This document shows positions 1-11,720 of a DNA stretch of 64,000 nucleotides, piece after piece. Both the position numbers and the translations under genes were made by a program. The stretch is from Megachile rotundata (taxonomy: Eukaryota > Arthropoda > Insecta > Hymenoptera > Megachilidae). Position 1 is the first letter of the stretch; the number at the start of each line of letters is the position of its first letter. The stretch spans positions 6,262,001 through 6,326,000 of the forward strand of contig NC_134997.1 in assembly GCF_050947335.1 (NCBI RefSeq). Reading direction: 5' to 3'. The notes below the pieces were generated by a model. It saw nothing but the letters and a program-made list of their open reading frames with translations. It searched no databases and had not been told where the DNA came from.

Positions 1-1500
1 TACTAAAAAGCGTTTGAACATTATTATCTTCATTTTGCAGTAAGTCTTATGTTACGTTCAATATAAACCATATTATATTATGTTGCAACGAACCTTAGAC
101 CCAATAACAAAAATTGCCATCACAATTTAAATAAAAGCAAGATAAAATAAAGTCACTCCATCAAACTTTTCCTCCATAAAAAGAAGGAAACGATCGGTCC
201 TCCCGAAACCCCTCGAAGCCTAACAGGACACAAAGAGAATTTTAATTACTGTTTTCCGGGTATCGTAACCCTCGAAAATACAACGATCCTTTTTCATTTT
301 CGTCGAATGACAGTGTAAATGCACGGGACCTTAAGGATACGGGTACCCGCAGCCCCCAGGTCGACGTTTTTCCTCGAAATTTTTTCCGAAAACGATCCGT
401 TTAATTCCGCGTTTACATGCTCTGTTCACTGATGAAGATGGCTTTTTCTTTTCAGTTACGTTTCTTCGACGCTCGTTCACGATTTTCGTGCGTTGAATAC
501 TTGTCGAACCTGTTTTTCTTTCTGTGGAAACAATTTTTCTTTCCTATACAATTTGTCGAATAGCTTGGACCTTTAGTCATTTTTCTTGGAATGGATTCCT
601 GTGGATTCGCGATTTAAATATTAATTGTTTCAGATTTTCCGGTTTGTTTTGGGATTTTGTTAGTAAGTTGGATTTTAATATTTAGTTTTTAAATATTCAT
701 ACACTTAAATAATTAAATTATATAATTAATATACAGTTAAATAATTAAGCATGTAGGAATTTAAAGATTTATTTCATGTATGAAGTTGAAGTGAATTCAT
801 ACAATTATGAAATCGAATTTATAAAATAGATTTAGAAAGTAAATTTACAGAAGGAATTGATACATTATTTAATACATTATAAATTTCATTAATTCATTAT
901 AACATTAAGTATATTAATATTAATATATTGTTAGAAATAAATTCATTTATTTATTGTATGAATTTATTTTATCAAACCCTTCAATTATCAAACTGCCTGT
1001 ATTAATTATTAGTTATTGGCAATTTTACAAAAAGTTATACTTTCAAGTCATTTTATAAAAAGTTAATTTTTTGAATCAGTCATTTATAAAAAAAAATCAC
1101 TCTTTTAGTCAATCGTTTTAAAAATTGATTTTTAATTAATTCAAATTTAAATTTCAAATTAATTTTTGAAACGAATTTTCCATTTCATAATTTGTTATGT
1201 AAGCTTCATGCTATACTGAGTGTATAGATTGCATAATAAATGCTTCAATAAATCCACTTTAACCTCTACAGTAGAATGTATAAAATTTGATTTAGGATAG
1301 AATATTTTATTTAAAATAGAAAAAGTATATTTTGTTAAAAAAAATAAGGAGTTAGAATTGAGAAAAAGGTAGATCAGTGTAATTAAATTAAATAGTAAAG
1401 TTTAATAATGATTAATTTGAGACTGCACATACGAATAAAAGATAATTATGTTATTTTAAGGTAGAAAAAGCTTTTGTTATGAAAAAGTAGTTAAAGGTTA
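1..1500. other. AT-rich non-coding DNA, window start
   Basis: No coding signal is visible on either strand. Bases 180-600 are less AT-rich and contain CpG-containing words, which may mark a conserved non-coding block. From 600 to 1500 the sequence is plain AT-rich DNA. It probably lies upstream of, or within, a long 5' intron of the cyclin D gene, because no upstream cyclin exon could be recognised. Confidence 0.5.
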
Positions 1501-1800
1501 GGAAAATCGTGAGAAAAAGCAGACCACGTGTGGCTGACTAGTGGAATCAGTAGTCGCTGCCAGTACGCCGTCAGACACGCACGATGAGGTCACCGCCGTT
1601 CTTCTCCAAAGTGAACGTAGAAACAAGTCGGACAAGGTTGCAACGAGTTCTTTTACGAAGTTCTATCATTCAGTAATGCCTTTCTACGTAGAAAATATCC
1701 GAACTTCTGAAAATTATCTTAAAATAGCCTTGTTCAGTTTCTACATATTTATTAACGCTCGATATTTGAACGCTCGGTGACTGTTCGTTTTTAAATTGAA
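1501..1800. other. GC-richer patch with an E-box
   Basis: A short island richer in GC than its flanks, holding a CACGTG E-box at 1525-1530. A 79-codon open frame spans it on the + strand (1541-1780), but it shows no family motif and no splice context, so it is not called as a gene. Confidence 0.3.
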
Positions 1801-3380
1801 AATGAAGTGGAAAAATTAATGAGGGATGATACTTAAATTAGAGTACACCGTGATCTAATGAAAGTTTTTTTGTAATTTCTAATTACTTAATTATTTGTGA
1901 TTATTTAGTCATTTTATTCTTGTCATTACTGGTTATTTAATAATTATTTTACTGTCATTTCTTATTCAATAATTACATTTTTATTATTTAGTAATTGCAT
2001 TGTAATAACTTTTGATTATTTAATTATTATATTTTAATAATTTCTGATTATTTAACATAAGATGTCCAAGATCTACCATTTTTACAATAAAAGCAAGTCT
2101 TCTATTTTAAAACTAGAACGTTAGAAAATATCTTAGTATGATTGAAATTCTTATTGCATTTTATTTTATATTTTTCAAACTTTCACATTTCTCTCGTATT
2201 TTGAATTTATTTCATAAACGATGTTCTTTCAATTTTAAAGTTTGTGTTAAATATTGTTACAAGTATTAATGAACAAAAATAAATGTACAAATATGCAAAT
2301 ACACAATTTGCTAGTATACAAACACAATATTATACAAATTTATTTTATATTATTTATTATAACATTCTCAAACATGTAAATGTACACATATGAATATACA
2401 AACAAACGCAACCATAAAAATAAATATGTAAATATATTTACATTATCAAAGTGAAAATTTATTATCTCCAGAAATAATAAATAATTTAGTAAATTGTCTA
2501 AAATGAATACAAAAGAAAAGAAAGCGATGAGCTCTAAAGAAGCACGTATCTGAAAGTTGAATGGTACACGTGTTACGAGAAGAATGAAGCCCAAAATTAG
2601 TCCATACTGTGATGAAAATGAATATCAGTGATATTTCTGGCGATGGTGTGGAGAATTAGGGGCTATATGCTTGACCGTTGTAGAGAATGCATAAGCACAT
2701 GCACAAATAGAAGTCGGCAGTCGAAGCAGATGTGTCCCACACGATTCCTGGAAAGGAATCGACAGGAGGACAATGATGCTTCTTTCTGTACACAGTGCAG
2801 GAACTACAGAGCCTCCTTTCAGGGTCCTAAACAAATATACATATAAATATGTGTATTAAAAAATGCCCTTTTCAATTTGAATTTACTCGAATAGGGTGAA
2901 ACCTGTGGGAAATTTAGAAACATGAATAACAATCAGAAAAAAAAAGTTTTATTCATCATTGTAATACAATAACTACTTTTTCTGAATGCAATATATTTTA
3001 AAATTTAATTTCAAAAATTTTTAATTCAAATTACATTTATCAAAACGTATCAGTTTAATTTTATATGGTTTCGTCTCTAATTGTTTGTAATCCATTTTTA
3101 TTTTCAGAATGAGATTTTTATTAAATCGTTTTCACCTGTAGCTTTTTGAACACTATGAACACTATGAACGATACAATTATTAGAAAAAGCAAAAATAAGG
3201 AAAATACAAATTCATTTTTGCGCTTATTCCCAACGACAGAACGTGTCTACGCTTTCCTGTAATCGACGACGGTGATAAAAGAGATAATTCCGGTGCAACG
3301 AAACGAGGGACTGTTACTTTGGAAAAAGGATCCCTCCTATAATGGGAACAGATGTCCTGCAGTGGACACGGTTCCTGGAA
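1801..3380. other. AT-rich DNA with a short GC-richer block
   Basis: Mostly AT-rich DNA. The block 2620-2846 is richer in GC, is open on both strands, and contains a small perfect hairpin (7-bp arms CGATTCC and GGAATCG at 2742-2761). Bases 3200-3380 are another GC-richer block. I recognise no gene in either. Confidence 0.4.
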
Positions 3381-3383
3381 GTA

Positions 3384-4255
3384 CAGTAAAGCCTCGATAT
3401 AAGCGAAAGTGATCATTTGTGTCGAGGCTCTACTGAATTTACCATCGTTTCCTATAGACATTTCGGTCATGGAAGTCTACTTTGTCCAGATCACGTGATT
3501 GTCCGAATGGCACCGAAGAGAAACGAAGTTATCCGACGTTTCATTACTCATCTGTTTACCGCGATTCTTACCAGAGTAAAACCTCCCTACAAACAAGTCA
3601 TTTGAAATTATAAACAAGTATGTTCCGAATTACGTCGTGTTTGGGCTCATTTTAATCAGCAAAATACCACAAATATGTTGGTAAAAGTTTCATAACAAGA
3701 AAGTCAAAAGTAAAAAAATTTAATCTTGTATTAGTATTATCTCGTTGATATGTTACTGTCTGTTTATGTTTGGTCTACGCTCGCTTTTTTACATTCGAAC
3801 TTTAATCAATGTATGAACTATACAATATAAGCTAAAGTTCAAACCTGAAAGACTTTATTGTAACTTCTACCATTCTTTTCGATAGCACTTATTCATTTTA
3901 GCCATAGAAGTCTTCGATTTTGACTGGCAGGCGTATCACGTGATTATCCGAATAGCACCGAAAAGGAACGAAGTTACCCGATGTGTCACTATTCGTCCGT
4001 TTACCGCGAATTTTGCCGTAGTAAACCCTCGATATAAACAAAACTCAGCAATCAAAAACGTATTGATAAAAGTTTCATAACAAAAAAGTAAGAAATACAG
4101 TTTCATCCGTGCATTAGTTTGTTTCACCGATATGTTACTACTTGTTAACGTACGATTTGGATGTTTTCTTCGCTCACTTTTCTACAGCTGACAAACGTCG
4201 ATCGATGTAGTAACTGCACGATGTAAGCGAGACTTCAGACATCGAGACTTTACTG
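3384..4255. mobile_element. pogo/Tigger-like DNA transposon remnant, partly duplicated inside
   Basis: The left end reads CAGTAAAGCCTCGATATAAG at 3384 and the right end is its inverted counterpart ATCGAGACTTTACTG at 4241-4255, matching 14 of 15 bases. CAGTARARCCTCGATATAA ends are typical of pogo/Tigger-type Tc1-mariner elements. A TA precedes the left end, but the right target copy is not intact. Another inverted end (TCGAGGCTCTACTG) closes at 3435, so a 52-bp mini-palindrome sits at the left edge. The interior holds two related segments, about 3465-3850 and 3900-4255, sharing CCGAATRGCACCGAA, ACGAAGTTAYCCGA and GTTTACCGCGA words. No transposase frame survives. Confidence 0.6.
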
Positions 4256-4556
4256 CGCTGGCATTTTCTAGAGTACTTACTATTCCTGAAACACCCCGTA
4301 TAGATGATTTTAGCTAGACCATTTTTGGAAAGTTCTAACCAGACCGAATTATTACAGTCGAACAGTTACGTTGGGAACTAGTGGTCTCTCGTTGAATTAA
4401 AGTACAACGGGGGTTGTTGCATTTTAATTCTGTTCTTACTTCGTATTATACTGTGCGTTCATTGTATTATGCTCGGTTGAGGATACACCGCGTTTATCAA
4501 ACTCGCTGGCACGAAATATAGAAATACTTGTTCGAAAGATTAACGGGAATTAAACG
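4256..4556. other. Non-coding DNA with a CCCCGTATA transposon-end motif
   Basis: Bases 4281-4303 contain GAAACACCCCGTATA, which in reverse complement is TATACGGGGTGTTTC. This resembles the ACAGGGTG-type element ends seen at 13013, 14450 and 61563. No partner end was found nearby. The rest is unremarkable. Confidence 0.3.
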
Positions 4557-5195
4557 GTAATTTTTGGTACTATACACAGTGCTTCTGTTTGAATCCATGA
4601 CCGCTTTAATTATCCTACTAATTGTTATACGTGTTTTAAAAAATGTTTCATGTTCGTGCACATGGTATGTTCTTTGCGAAGTACTTTCAGGTAATTTTTA
4701 TTATCACACACACTTTACATATTTTACTTATTTCGAACAATTTATTTCGTTTCCTTCCACGCTGTAGTACAAATTATGAATATAAGTGTTGTTTACGTAA
4801 AGATATATGGACTCTTGGTAAATGCATATGAAAGAAAAAAATTCAATAACAAAATAAAGCACAAAGTTAGCGTTCAATTAATAGCTGAAACGGTACTATG
4901 CTTTCACTTGAATTTATTATCTCTTTTACTTGTAAATGTGATTCCCGTTTTAATTGTACGAAGCAATTACCCAGTGTGCAGTTTAACTTTTCAGCAGTAA
5001 CATCGTCGCAAAAAGAAGAAATTTCAGTCAAACAATTTATTTCATGTCCTTGCACGCTGTGGTACAAATCCTGGTTATGAACATAAGTGTTATTGAGAAG
5101 AAAATGGTAATATTTAAAACTGCACAGTGTTTCTATTTTAATTCCCGTAATTAGCATGCTATTTGTTTCTCAAATGTTTCACATGGTTATACTGT
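4557..5195. repeat. Degenerate direct duplication
   Basis: Segments around 4737-4800 and 5032-5100 share the words AACAATTTATTTC, CACGCTGT and GTACAAAT with ATAAGTGTT downstream, about 295 bp apart. A further pair (4575-4675 and 5115-5190) shares CACAGTG, TTCTRTTT and ATGTTTCA. This looks like an old, diverged tandem duplication. The short open frames across it differ in every copy and are not supported as genes. Confidence 0.5.
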
Positions 5196-5690
5196 ATTTT
5201 TACAAGGCTCCGCACTGTCGCAGCCATAGATGGCTACTAGAAGAACCTGAAAACGACCCCTTGAGCACCGTTTCGTGTCCCGGTCGTTCCTCGAGGAACC
5301 TTCTCTCCCCGGCAGGAATGCCTTACGCCCATGGGGAGCAAGGAATGCACGGACGGTGATTCTGCTTTTTGTTGCCAGTTACGCTGAGAGAAGGAGCTCT
5401 CCCTGGTCTTTGTATTTTATTTTTGGCCGGAATGGTAAACACCTTGCTCACAGGCGCCGCCCTTCGATCCTGCATCATTCTTCCCTCTTTCTTCGTTCAC
5501 CGCTCCTATTCCCGTCGGCTCGTTTTCTACTTTTTCTTCTCACTTTCTCTTACTCTCTTTCGCCGACCATCCACTGGGTGAGCTCGAATCTTCAGAAAAA
5601 ATCCGCTAGGGACTAGGCCGAATCCTTGCTGGGAACGAGGGATACTCGAGATCGCCACATCTTCGCAGGTCTCCAGGTTTGAGTTCTGAA
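5196..5690. other. GC-rich non-coding island
   Basis: A GC-rich block in AT-rich surroundings. An open frame of 113 codons runs on the + strand (5275-5616), with a second overlapping frame of 70 codons. Neither has recognisable motifs or splice structure, and the translation is low-complexity Leu/Ser-rich. I treat it as possible regulatory DNA. Confidence 0.3.
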
Positions 5691-5699
5691 TTTGGCGAA

Positions 5700-6350
5700 G
5701 CGAAGATTGGGAAATTTATGAATTTGAATGTTAGAGAATACGGAGATGGAGGTTCGACTTTTTGGAGAGTTAGAAATTTAGAAACTTGATGAAAGATAGG
5801 AAGTTTGAATATTCGAGGTATATCTTGCAGAATTTGGAGACTGAGAAATGTGATGATTTAGAAATTTGGGAATTTGAAGAGTTGGAAATTTGCGAACTTG
5901 GATACTGAAGAGTATGGAAGATAGCAGAGTTGATTTGACATTTTGGGGATTAAGAAATTTGGAAACTTGGTGGGTGTAAATTTGAAAGATAGGAAGTTTG
6001 GACATTGGGGGTATCTTTTCCAGAATGTGGAAATTTAGGAATGTGATGATTTAGAAATTTAGAAATGTGGGAATTTGAAGAGTTGGAAATTTGCAAATTT
6101 GAATACTAGAAAGTATGGAAGATAGCAAAGTTGAATGTTTGACCTTTTGAGAACTCAGAAATTTGTAAACTTGATGGGCGCATATATAGAACATAGACAA
6201 TTTGGACATTCAGATGTATAAATTTGGACATCTTGCAGAATTTGGACTTGCCTATTTACAGATTTATGACTGTAATGATTTAGAAATTTAGAAGTTTGAA
6301 AGTTCAAGAATTTGAATACTTGAAGTTATGAAATTTGAAGAAGAGGATTT
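5700..6350. repeat. Tandem array of about 195-bp units built of ATTTGG words
   Basis: Words such as GAAATTTGG and GGAATTTGAAGAGTTGG recur. GAAAGATAGGAAGTTTG starts at 5791 and again at 5984, and GAAGAGTTGGAAATTTGC recurs about 201 bp apart (5876 and 6077). This gives roughly three degenerate copies of a 193-201 bp unit. The G-rich strand is the + strand. Confidence 0.65.
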
Positions 6351-6359
6351 AGCAGAGTT

Positions 6360-6845
6360 GCTCCCTCATCATCTAATGTTTCCACACATCTATTAATCAT
6401 TTTGCCGAATGATCACAGTAGCTATTTTCTGAACACGTTGTATATTTCGGCATCTACCTTTTCGGTGCAGACCACCTCCTATCGATTCCTCATTGCGAAC
6501 CAGATAAATCGGACCCCCGTTTCTCAGAACCAGCCAGGTAATGGCAGGGACGTAACCCTCCGTGTTTCTCTTCTCAAGGAAAACTATTGTCCGTTGAATT
6601 TGTTGGCCGCTTTCGCCCTGGTTCCTTGGTCTATCTAGAATTCGGGTCGAACATTTGTTGGCGAAAATTGATTGCAAGGATCTTTGCAAAGAGCTACGGC
6701 TCCTTTGAATTTTTACGCAACGCCGTTCAATTTGAAGTCTGTGGATAATGAAATTAACGCAGGAGTCTTCGCATCTGTTTATCGAGTAACAATTCAGTTT
6801 GTTTTTTGGTTATTTGCTCTTTCGGCTTGTGATTTGTTCATACAT
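6360..6845. other. GC-richer island, open on both strands
   Basis: This block is less AT-rich than its flanks and carries overlapping open frames on both strands (98 codons on -, 78 and 79 on +). None resembles a known family. It could be a conserved non-coding element; coding is not supported. Confidence 0.3.
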
Positions 6846-6849
6846 TTTT

Positions 6850-7215
6850 TTATTTTTAATTTTTATTGTAATATTTTTATATATTTAATTTGTAGCATTT
6901 TTAATTTTTAATGCTGTATTTTTATAAACTTAATTTCTACTATTTTTCATTTTTATTGCAATATTTTTACAAACTTAATTTCTACTATTTTTAATTTTTA
7001 ATGCAATATTTTTACAAACTTAATTTCTACTATTTTTAATTTTTAATGTAGTATGTTTACAAACTTAATTTCTACTATTTTTAATTTTTAATGTAGTATG
7101 TTTACGTACTTAATTTCTACTATTTTTAATTTTTGATGTAATATTTTTACATTGTTAATTTTGAGTATTTTCAATTGTTACTGTAGCATGTTTACATATT
7201 TAATTTTTGAGTATT
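6850..7215. repeat. 45-bp tandem repeat
   Basis: The word AATTTCTAC recurs at 6932, 6977, 7022, 7067 and 7112, exactly 45 bp apart each time. The unit holds TTTTTAATTTTTAATG and TTTACAAACTTAATTTC. About eight copies are present, the outer ones degenerate. Indel-free spacing suggests recent array growth. Confidence 0.85.
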
Positions 7216-8089
7216 TTTAATTTTTATTTATCTTCACATAATTTGTATTATTTTTAACATTTGCTGTAAGACATTTGCATACTAAATTTGTGCTATTTAA
7301 AATTTTAACTCTTACAAAAATGTTATTTTGTAAAATTATTTAAATATATCTTATCATTTATAAATCATTATCTTACAGTTATAAGAATTTGAATTTTTCT
7401 TATAATTATAAGAATTTTTTATTTATTTCTTACAAAATATTTATTACAATTAACTTAATTCAAATGTAATTATGTGTATCTCCTAAAATTCCTCAGAATG
7501 AAAATTCGTAAATCATTCGACCCGCCATTGAATCGTACATCAGAATGAGGCAACGTCAAATAAATAAAAAAATAAACTTACGATTGATTATTGTAATTAC
7601 GTGTCATAAACTCAATTCGATAAGAACGTAACATGTATTCCTAAAACGATACACCGTTTTAAAAAAATGATGCAGCAGAACTGTGCATATAAGAGGTATA
7701 ATAAGTGAATAATATTCTGTCCTGTAATTAATAAATGGACGCCGAAAGTTCACTTCCAAGAAACTGGAGCAACTCACAAAGGAGTCGACCGAGTGAATAT
7801 TACAGTAGGGACCGTATCATTTTATTACCATTAAATCAGACTTCCTGTTAGCTTTCTATTGTGTTCGATATGCGTTATCGACGCCGAAATCGAAAGAAGG
7901 AAAGTCGATAGCAGCTTCGTAAAAAGAACGAAGACGAAGAGCGTAAGACGTGGAACATTCGAGTCCTACACATATGTCCATATCCACAGGTGCGAAGTTA
8001 TGTGTTGTAAATGAGTGACAGTAGTGTAACGCTGAATACGTGGACCATGTGTCAAGAATTAATGAATCATCTTCGATTATAATACTAAA
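7216..8089. other. AT-rich DNA, then a mixed non-coding block
   Basis: Plain AT-rich DNA to about 7480, followed by a less AT-rich block to about 8040 without open frames of note. Nothing further is recognised. Confidence 0.4.
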
Positions 8090-8270
8090 TTGGGTTGTTC
8101 TGAAAGTGGTCTAAGTTCATTTAGCACTATTTCTTTCACGATTCTGTGTATACCATCAAAAGATACCTCTTGGTAGAAATTATGTTAAATCTTGACTGTT
8201 GACATCAAATTGTACATGCTATAGCTAACAACAACTGATAGGTGGACTTAGGTCACTTTTAATAATTGGG
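8090..8270. mobile_element. mariner-like MITE or deletion derivative
   Basis: The left end (8090) is TTGGGTTGTTCTGAAAGTGG followed by TCTAAGTTCA. The right end (8241-8270), read in reverse complement, has ATTATTAAAAGTGACCTAAG followed by TCCA. The inner parts AAAGTGGTCTAAGTTCA and AAAGTGACCTAAGTCCA match at 14 of 17 bases. GGTTGTTCYGAAAGT ends are typical of insect mariner elements. The roughly 120-bp interior has no coding capacity. The outermost bases and the TA target copies have decayed, so the exact borders are uncertain. Confidence 0.5.
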
Positions 8271-9485
8271 TTTAAATAAATTTTTATTAATCATGTAAAA
8301 TATTAAAGTATATTATTATAGAATAATAATGACTAAAAAATAAACAAGAAACTGTCTCAAAAATCCTAAAACAGCTCTGAAGTATAATCTTAATAATTCC
8401 CAATTTTTTTACTTAAATACAATATCATAATATTACCATTTAAGAGATCTCAGGTTAGGTTAGTTTGACGCTCACCGAAACAAATCTACACATGATGCAT
8501 ACATTCTACTTAATTTTAAAATAGGAAGACTAAACACGAGTTACGGCTGGTAATAATTCAAGCATAGATGGATAGAAAAAAGTGTGACCAGGAAGAGTAG
8601 ATGATCGCCGTTTCAAAAATCTCGCAGACTGGTTCGGACCGGTTGACAAAGTGAAGAGCTGATTGCTAACGTCCGGAATGCACGCATTCCGAAGACCTGC
8701 GTGAAAAATGATCATTGGCTCCATTTTTTATGCAAAATTTTGAACGTCGACCGAAAATTTTCTTCTTATGTTTGGTAAATTATCGAGGAGTGCATGCAGA
8801 CTGGTGTGGAATTTTCGTTTTCATCTTAATTTCTTTTATCAACTCTTCTTTTATATTCAGTATCAATTATTCAGTTTGCAAAATAGATGAAGGGAGGGGT
8901 AGTTAAAATATATTACAACAGTGTGGATAAATATATTCTTCATATGGTTCATTATAAGTATTAAGTAAAGTATGTATATTCAACCAATATATTTATTTGA
9001 ATTATTTATGAGATTCAAGAGAAATTATATCAAGCTACATTTGTCATAGAAATACAAATGATACATTTTCTTGATTTTCCAAAAAAAATAAATAAGTACG
9101 TAATGTATTAGTGTCTGACTTGCCAGAAATGATGTGGAAGCTCTTGGTTCATTTGCTAACTTATGGTTAACAGATTTGGTAACTCTTCCTTAACTCTTAG
9201 TCACACTTCATCAGAATAATATACCTAACACATTAAAACATTGAAAACCTCATTAAAAATGATTCTTACAAAGCTACTTATTTTAACTTGAACAAAATTA
9301 TAAATTTGAAAATTGACTATTCGCTAGCCTCTCACTTTATCACATAAAAATTTGAACATCAGATTTCCCCACAGCTAATTGACTTAATCATTCTATCTCC
9401 AACAAATACAGACATGAACAGAGAAAATAGAAATGTGAAATTTCTAAGTGTGAGATAATTCTACTGGCCACTTCTAATTCTTACG
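8271..9485. other. AT-rich non-coding DNA
   Basis: Mostly AT-rich. Bases 8520-8760 are a little richer in GC, with short frames on both strands and no recognisable motif. No gene, repeat or RNA was found. Confidence 0.4.
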
Positions 9486-9493
9486 GTATATAG

Positions 9494-9980
9494 CAGGGGT
9501 CGGCAACCTGCGGCCCGCGGGCCGCATGCGGCCCTTTGCAACTTTTTGTGCGGCCCGCCAAAGCACCAATATAATTTTAGGAAAAATCAACAAACTTAGA
9601 GCGTGAGCGTGCCGAAATGTGGCCGGTGACAAAAATGCGCGCTAACAGAAGCATATTGGGAAACCTATTTTACTGCGCAAGTTTAGTCCCCGCTCTCCAG
9701 CGAATACGACGCAACGGTTCGCTTAACAAGTGTAGCACTCTTTCATTTCGCCAGTTTGCTACTGTATGTTCATATGTGCATTTTGCACGTAAACACGTTC
9801 ATATTGACAACCGTATGACGTTTCACTACAATAGGTAATGAGAAATACATGTTATTCTTAATGTATTTATACTCGTATATGATATAAAAGCACTATTTAA
9901 GTTACATTTGAATGTGCGGCCCGCATACAAAATTTTATTTTGAAAATGGCCCGCCATCCGAAAAAGGTTGCCGACCCCTG
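9494..9980. mobile_element. Complete hAT-superfamily MITE, 487 bp
   Basis: The element begins CAGGGGTCGGCAACC and ends GGTTGCCGACCCCTG, a perfect 15-bp terminal inverted repeat. It is flanked by an identical 8-bp target duplication, GTATATAG, at 9486-9493 and 9981-9988. CAGGGGTCGGCAAC-type ends with 8-bp duplications are characteristic of hAT elements. Subterminal GCGGCCCGC words occur near both ends, a GC-rich contrast to the host DNA. The interior has only a 73-codon open frame without transposase motifs, so the copy is non-autonomous. The perfect duplication suggests a fairly recent insertion. Confidence 0.92.
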
Positions 9981-9988
9981 GTATATAG

Positions 9989-10375
9989 CATTGAATGTGC
10001 CAATAGCTTGATCGAAACAGGAGAGAGTAAAATATACATATGTATCGACGTCGTAAAAGAAATCGATTTTCAAACAAGTTACTCTTGATTTAAGGAAAAA
10101 AGAAGAGAGACGAAGGGCACGTTGACAACTTGATACGCCACTTGGGTATTCATGGTATTGCGGTAGTGCATACGTATCGTGTGTACGCGTATTTCGTCGA
10201 CGTACACACATTACGCACGCACGTATGACGCAACGGGTGTGCATACCTGATCCACGTGCAATTTAACCCTTTGCGGTCTCGACCCGATACCGTATTTTGC
10301 CATTATCGCCTCCGGATCGAATTTAATAAACAACGGAACTGCGTTGTGCCTTTGGAATTTTTGTAATTATCAAAT
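9989..10375. other. CpG-containing non-coding DNA
   Basis: Bases 10130-10320 are CpG-rich (CGTACACACATTACGCACGC-like text) and partly open on the - strand (115 codons, 9897-10244, which overlaps the hAT element). No family resemblance was seen. Possibly regulatory. Confidence 0.3.
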
Positions 10376-10705
10376 TTCGATACTTGTAGGTTTGAAATTT
10401 CGGAATTTGTGCATTTGATATTTCTGTGACTATCAAATTTTGAAATTTGTATGTTTGGAATTTTTATTGTTAGGTTTTAGAATGGAATACTTCAGCAAGA
10501 GTTGTAGATGACGATACAAGTTTTTGTTGATACAGTAATATGTTTGTAACAATTCAATTTTGGAATTTGTTCATTTGACATTTCTGTGACTATCAAATTT
10601 GGAAATTTTTACGTTTGGAAGTTCTAGGACTGTTAGGTCTTTAAATGGAATATCAGAGCAAGAGTTTTAGATCACAGGTTTCTATCGATACGATAATATA
10701 TGATT
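10376..10705. repeat. Direct repeat, about 160 bp, two copies
   Basis: TTTCTGTGACTATCAAATTT occurs at 10421 and 10581, 160 bp apart. The flanking words (CATTTGAYATTTCTGTG, GTTTGGAA, GCAAGAGTT) follow the same spacing. This is an ATTTGG-word array with its G-rich strand on +. Confidence 0.7.
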
Positions 10706-11560
10706 TTTCTCCAGACAACTAGGTTCAAATCAATAGTAGCATCAATAACACCTGTGTCGTTACATTCCTTCGAGCAGTTTTAGTTTATTATCATTCACAT
10801 CTACCGAACCCTTTTAGCAGCACTTGAAATCATCAATTCAGCCTTGTTCGTAAAAATTACGCCCATACCGAGCCGCCATCTTGTAAGCAGTCGAAAAGAT
10901 AGATACAAAATGGACGGTTCACTTCGGAACATTCGATACATAACGTTCGCTTTGGAACATTCGATACATAACGTTCGCTTCGGAACATCGGATGGACAAT
11001 CGTTCAGTTTGAACATCGTTAAAAATAAGTAGAAACATATCGGTTATACAATTATCCACTTATGAATATCGACTTCAAACTATATACAGTGTCCTATGTT
11101 TAATCGTCGCTGAATATTGCTCCTCTGAGGACATACGTGGCCCAGGTCAAAGTGGTCCGTATCCATAAAATTGTCAGCAGTCCTAGACTACCTCTTAGGG
11201 CGTGTCTACATTATGCCAGTAACTGGTGCTAGCCTTGCAGTATTTAGTCGAATTTTCGCGTTTCTTTGCCCGTACCAGGTTAGAAAAAGGTGAGAAAGTA
11301 AAGAAACACAGCAATCTTGCAATAAGCAATCGAACAGACACGAACTAGACACGGTAACATTGGATACATAGACACGTTGCTTCAGAACATCAGATTTCTT
11401 AATTATTGTTAAAAATAAGTAGAAACACATCAGTTATACAATTATTCTACACTCCATAAATATAAGGACTTGCAATACGAAGTTCACAATGTCTTAATTT
11501 CACAATTACTCCTCTAACATATGTAATAAAAACGAAATTGAATCGTTCATTAATAACTTG
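10706..11560. repeat. Diverged duplication about 400 bp apart plus a 28-bp tandem
   Basis: A 28-bp unit, CTTCGGAACATTCGATACAT plus AACGTTCG, starts at 10922, 10950 and 10978. The downstream text GTTAAAAATAAGTAGAAACA followed by a TCRGTTATACAATTAT stretch occurs near 11018 and again near 11407, and is followed in each case by an AATGTC or AGTGTCC block. This marks an old duplication of a roughly 400-bp segment. No gene is supported. Confidence 0.6.
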
Positions 11561-11582
11561 TGGAATGTTGATCATTAATATC

Positions 11583-11720
11583 AAGTAGAATATTGAATAC
11601 GTTAAATCTTGTAAAATATTGAATGCATTAAATCTTGTAGAATATTGAATACATTAAATCTTGTAGAATATCGAATACATTAAATCCCATAGAATGTTGA
11701 ATACATTAAGACAGTGAGGA
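11583..11720. repeat. 26-bp tandem repeat, about five copies
   Basis: The unit reads approximately GTAGAATATTGAATACATTA then AATCTT and repeats about five times with a few substitutions. Confidence 0.8.

Noticed and set aside
9617..9838. 73-codon frame inside the hAT element as a transposase
   Set aside because: Too short and without the hAT dimerisation or catalytic motifs.
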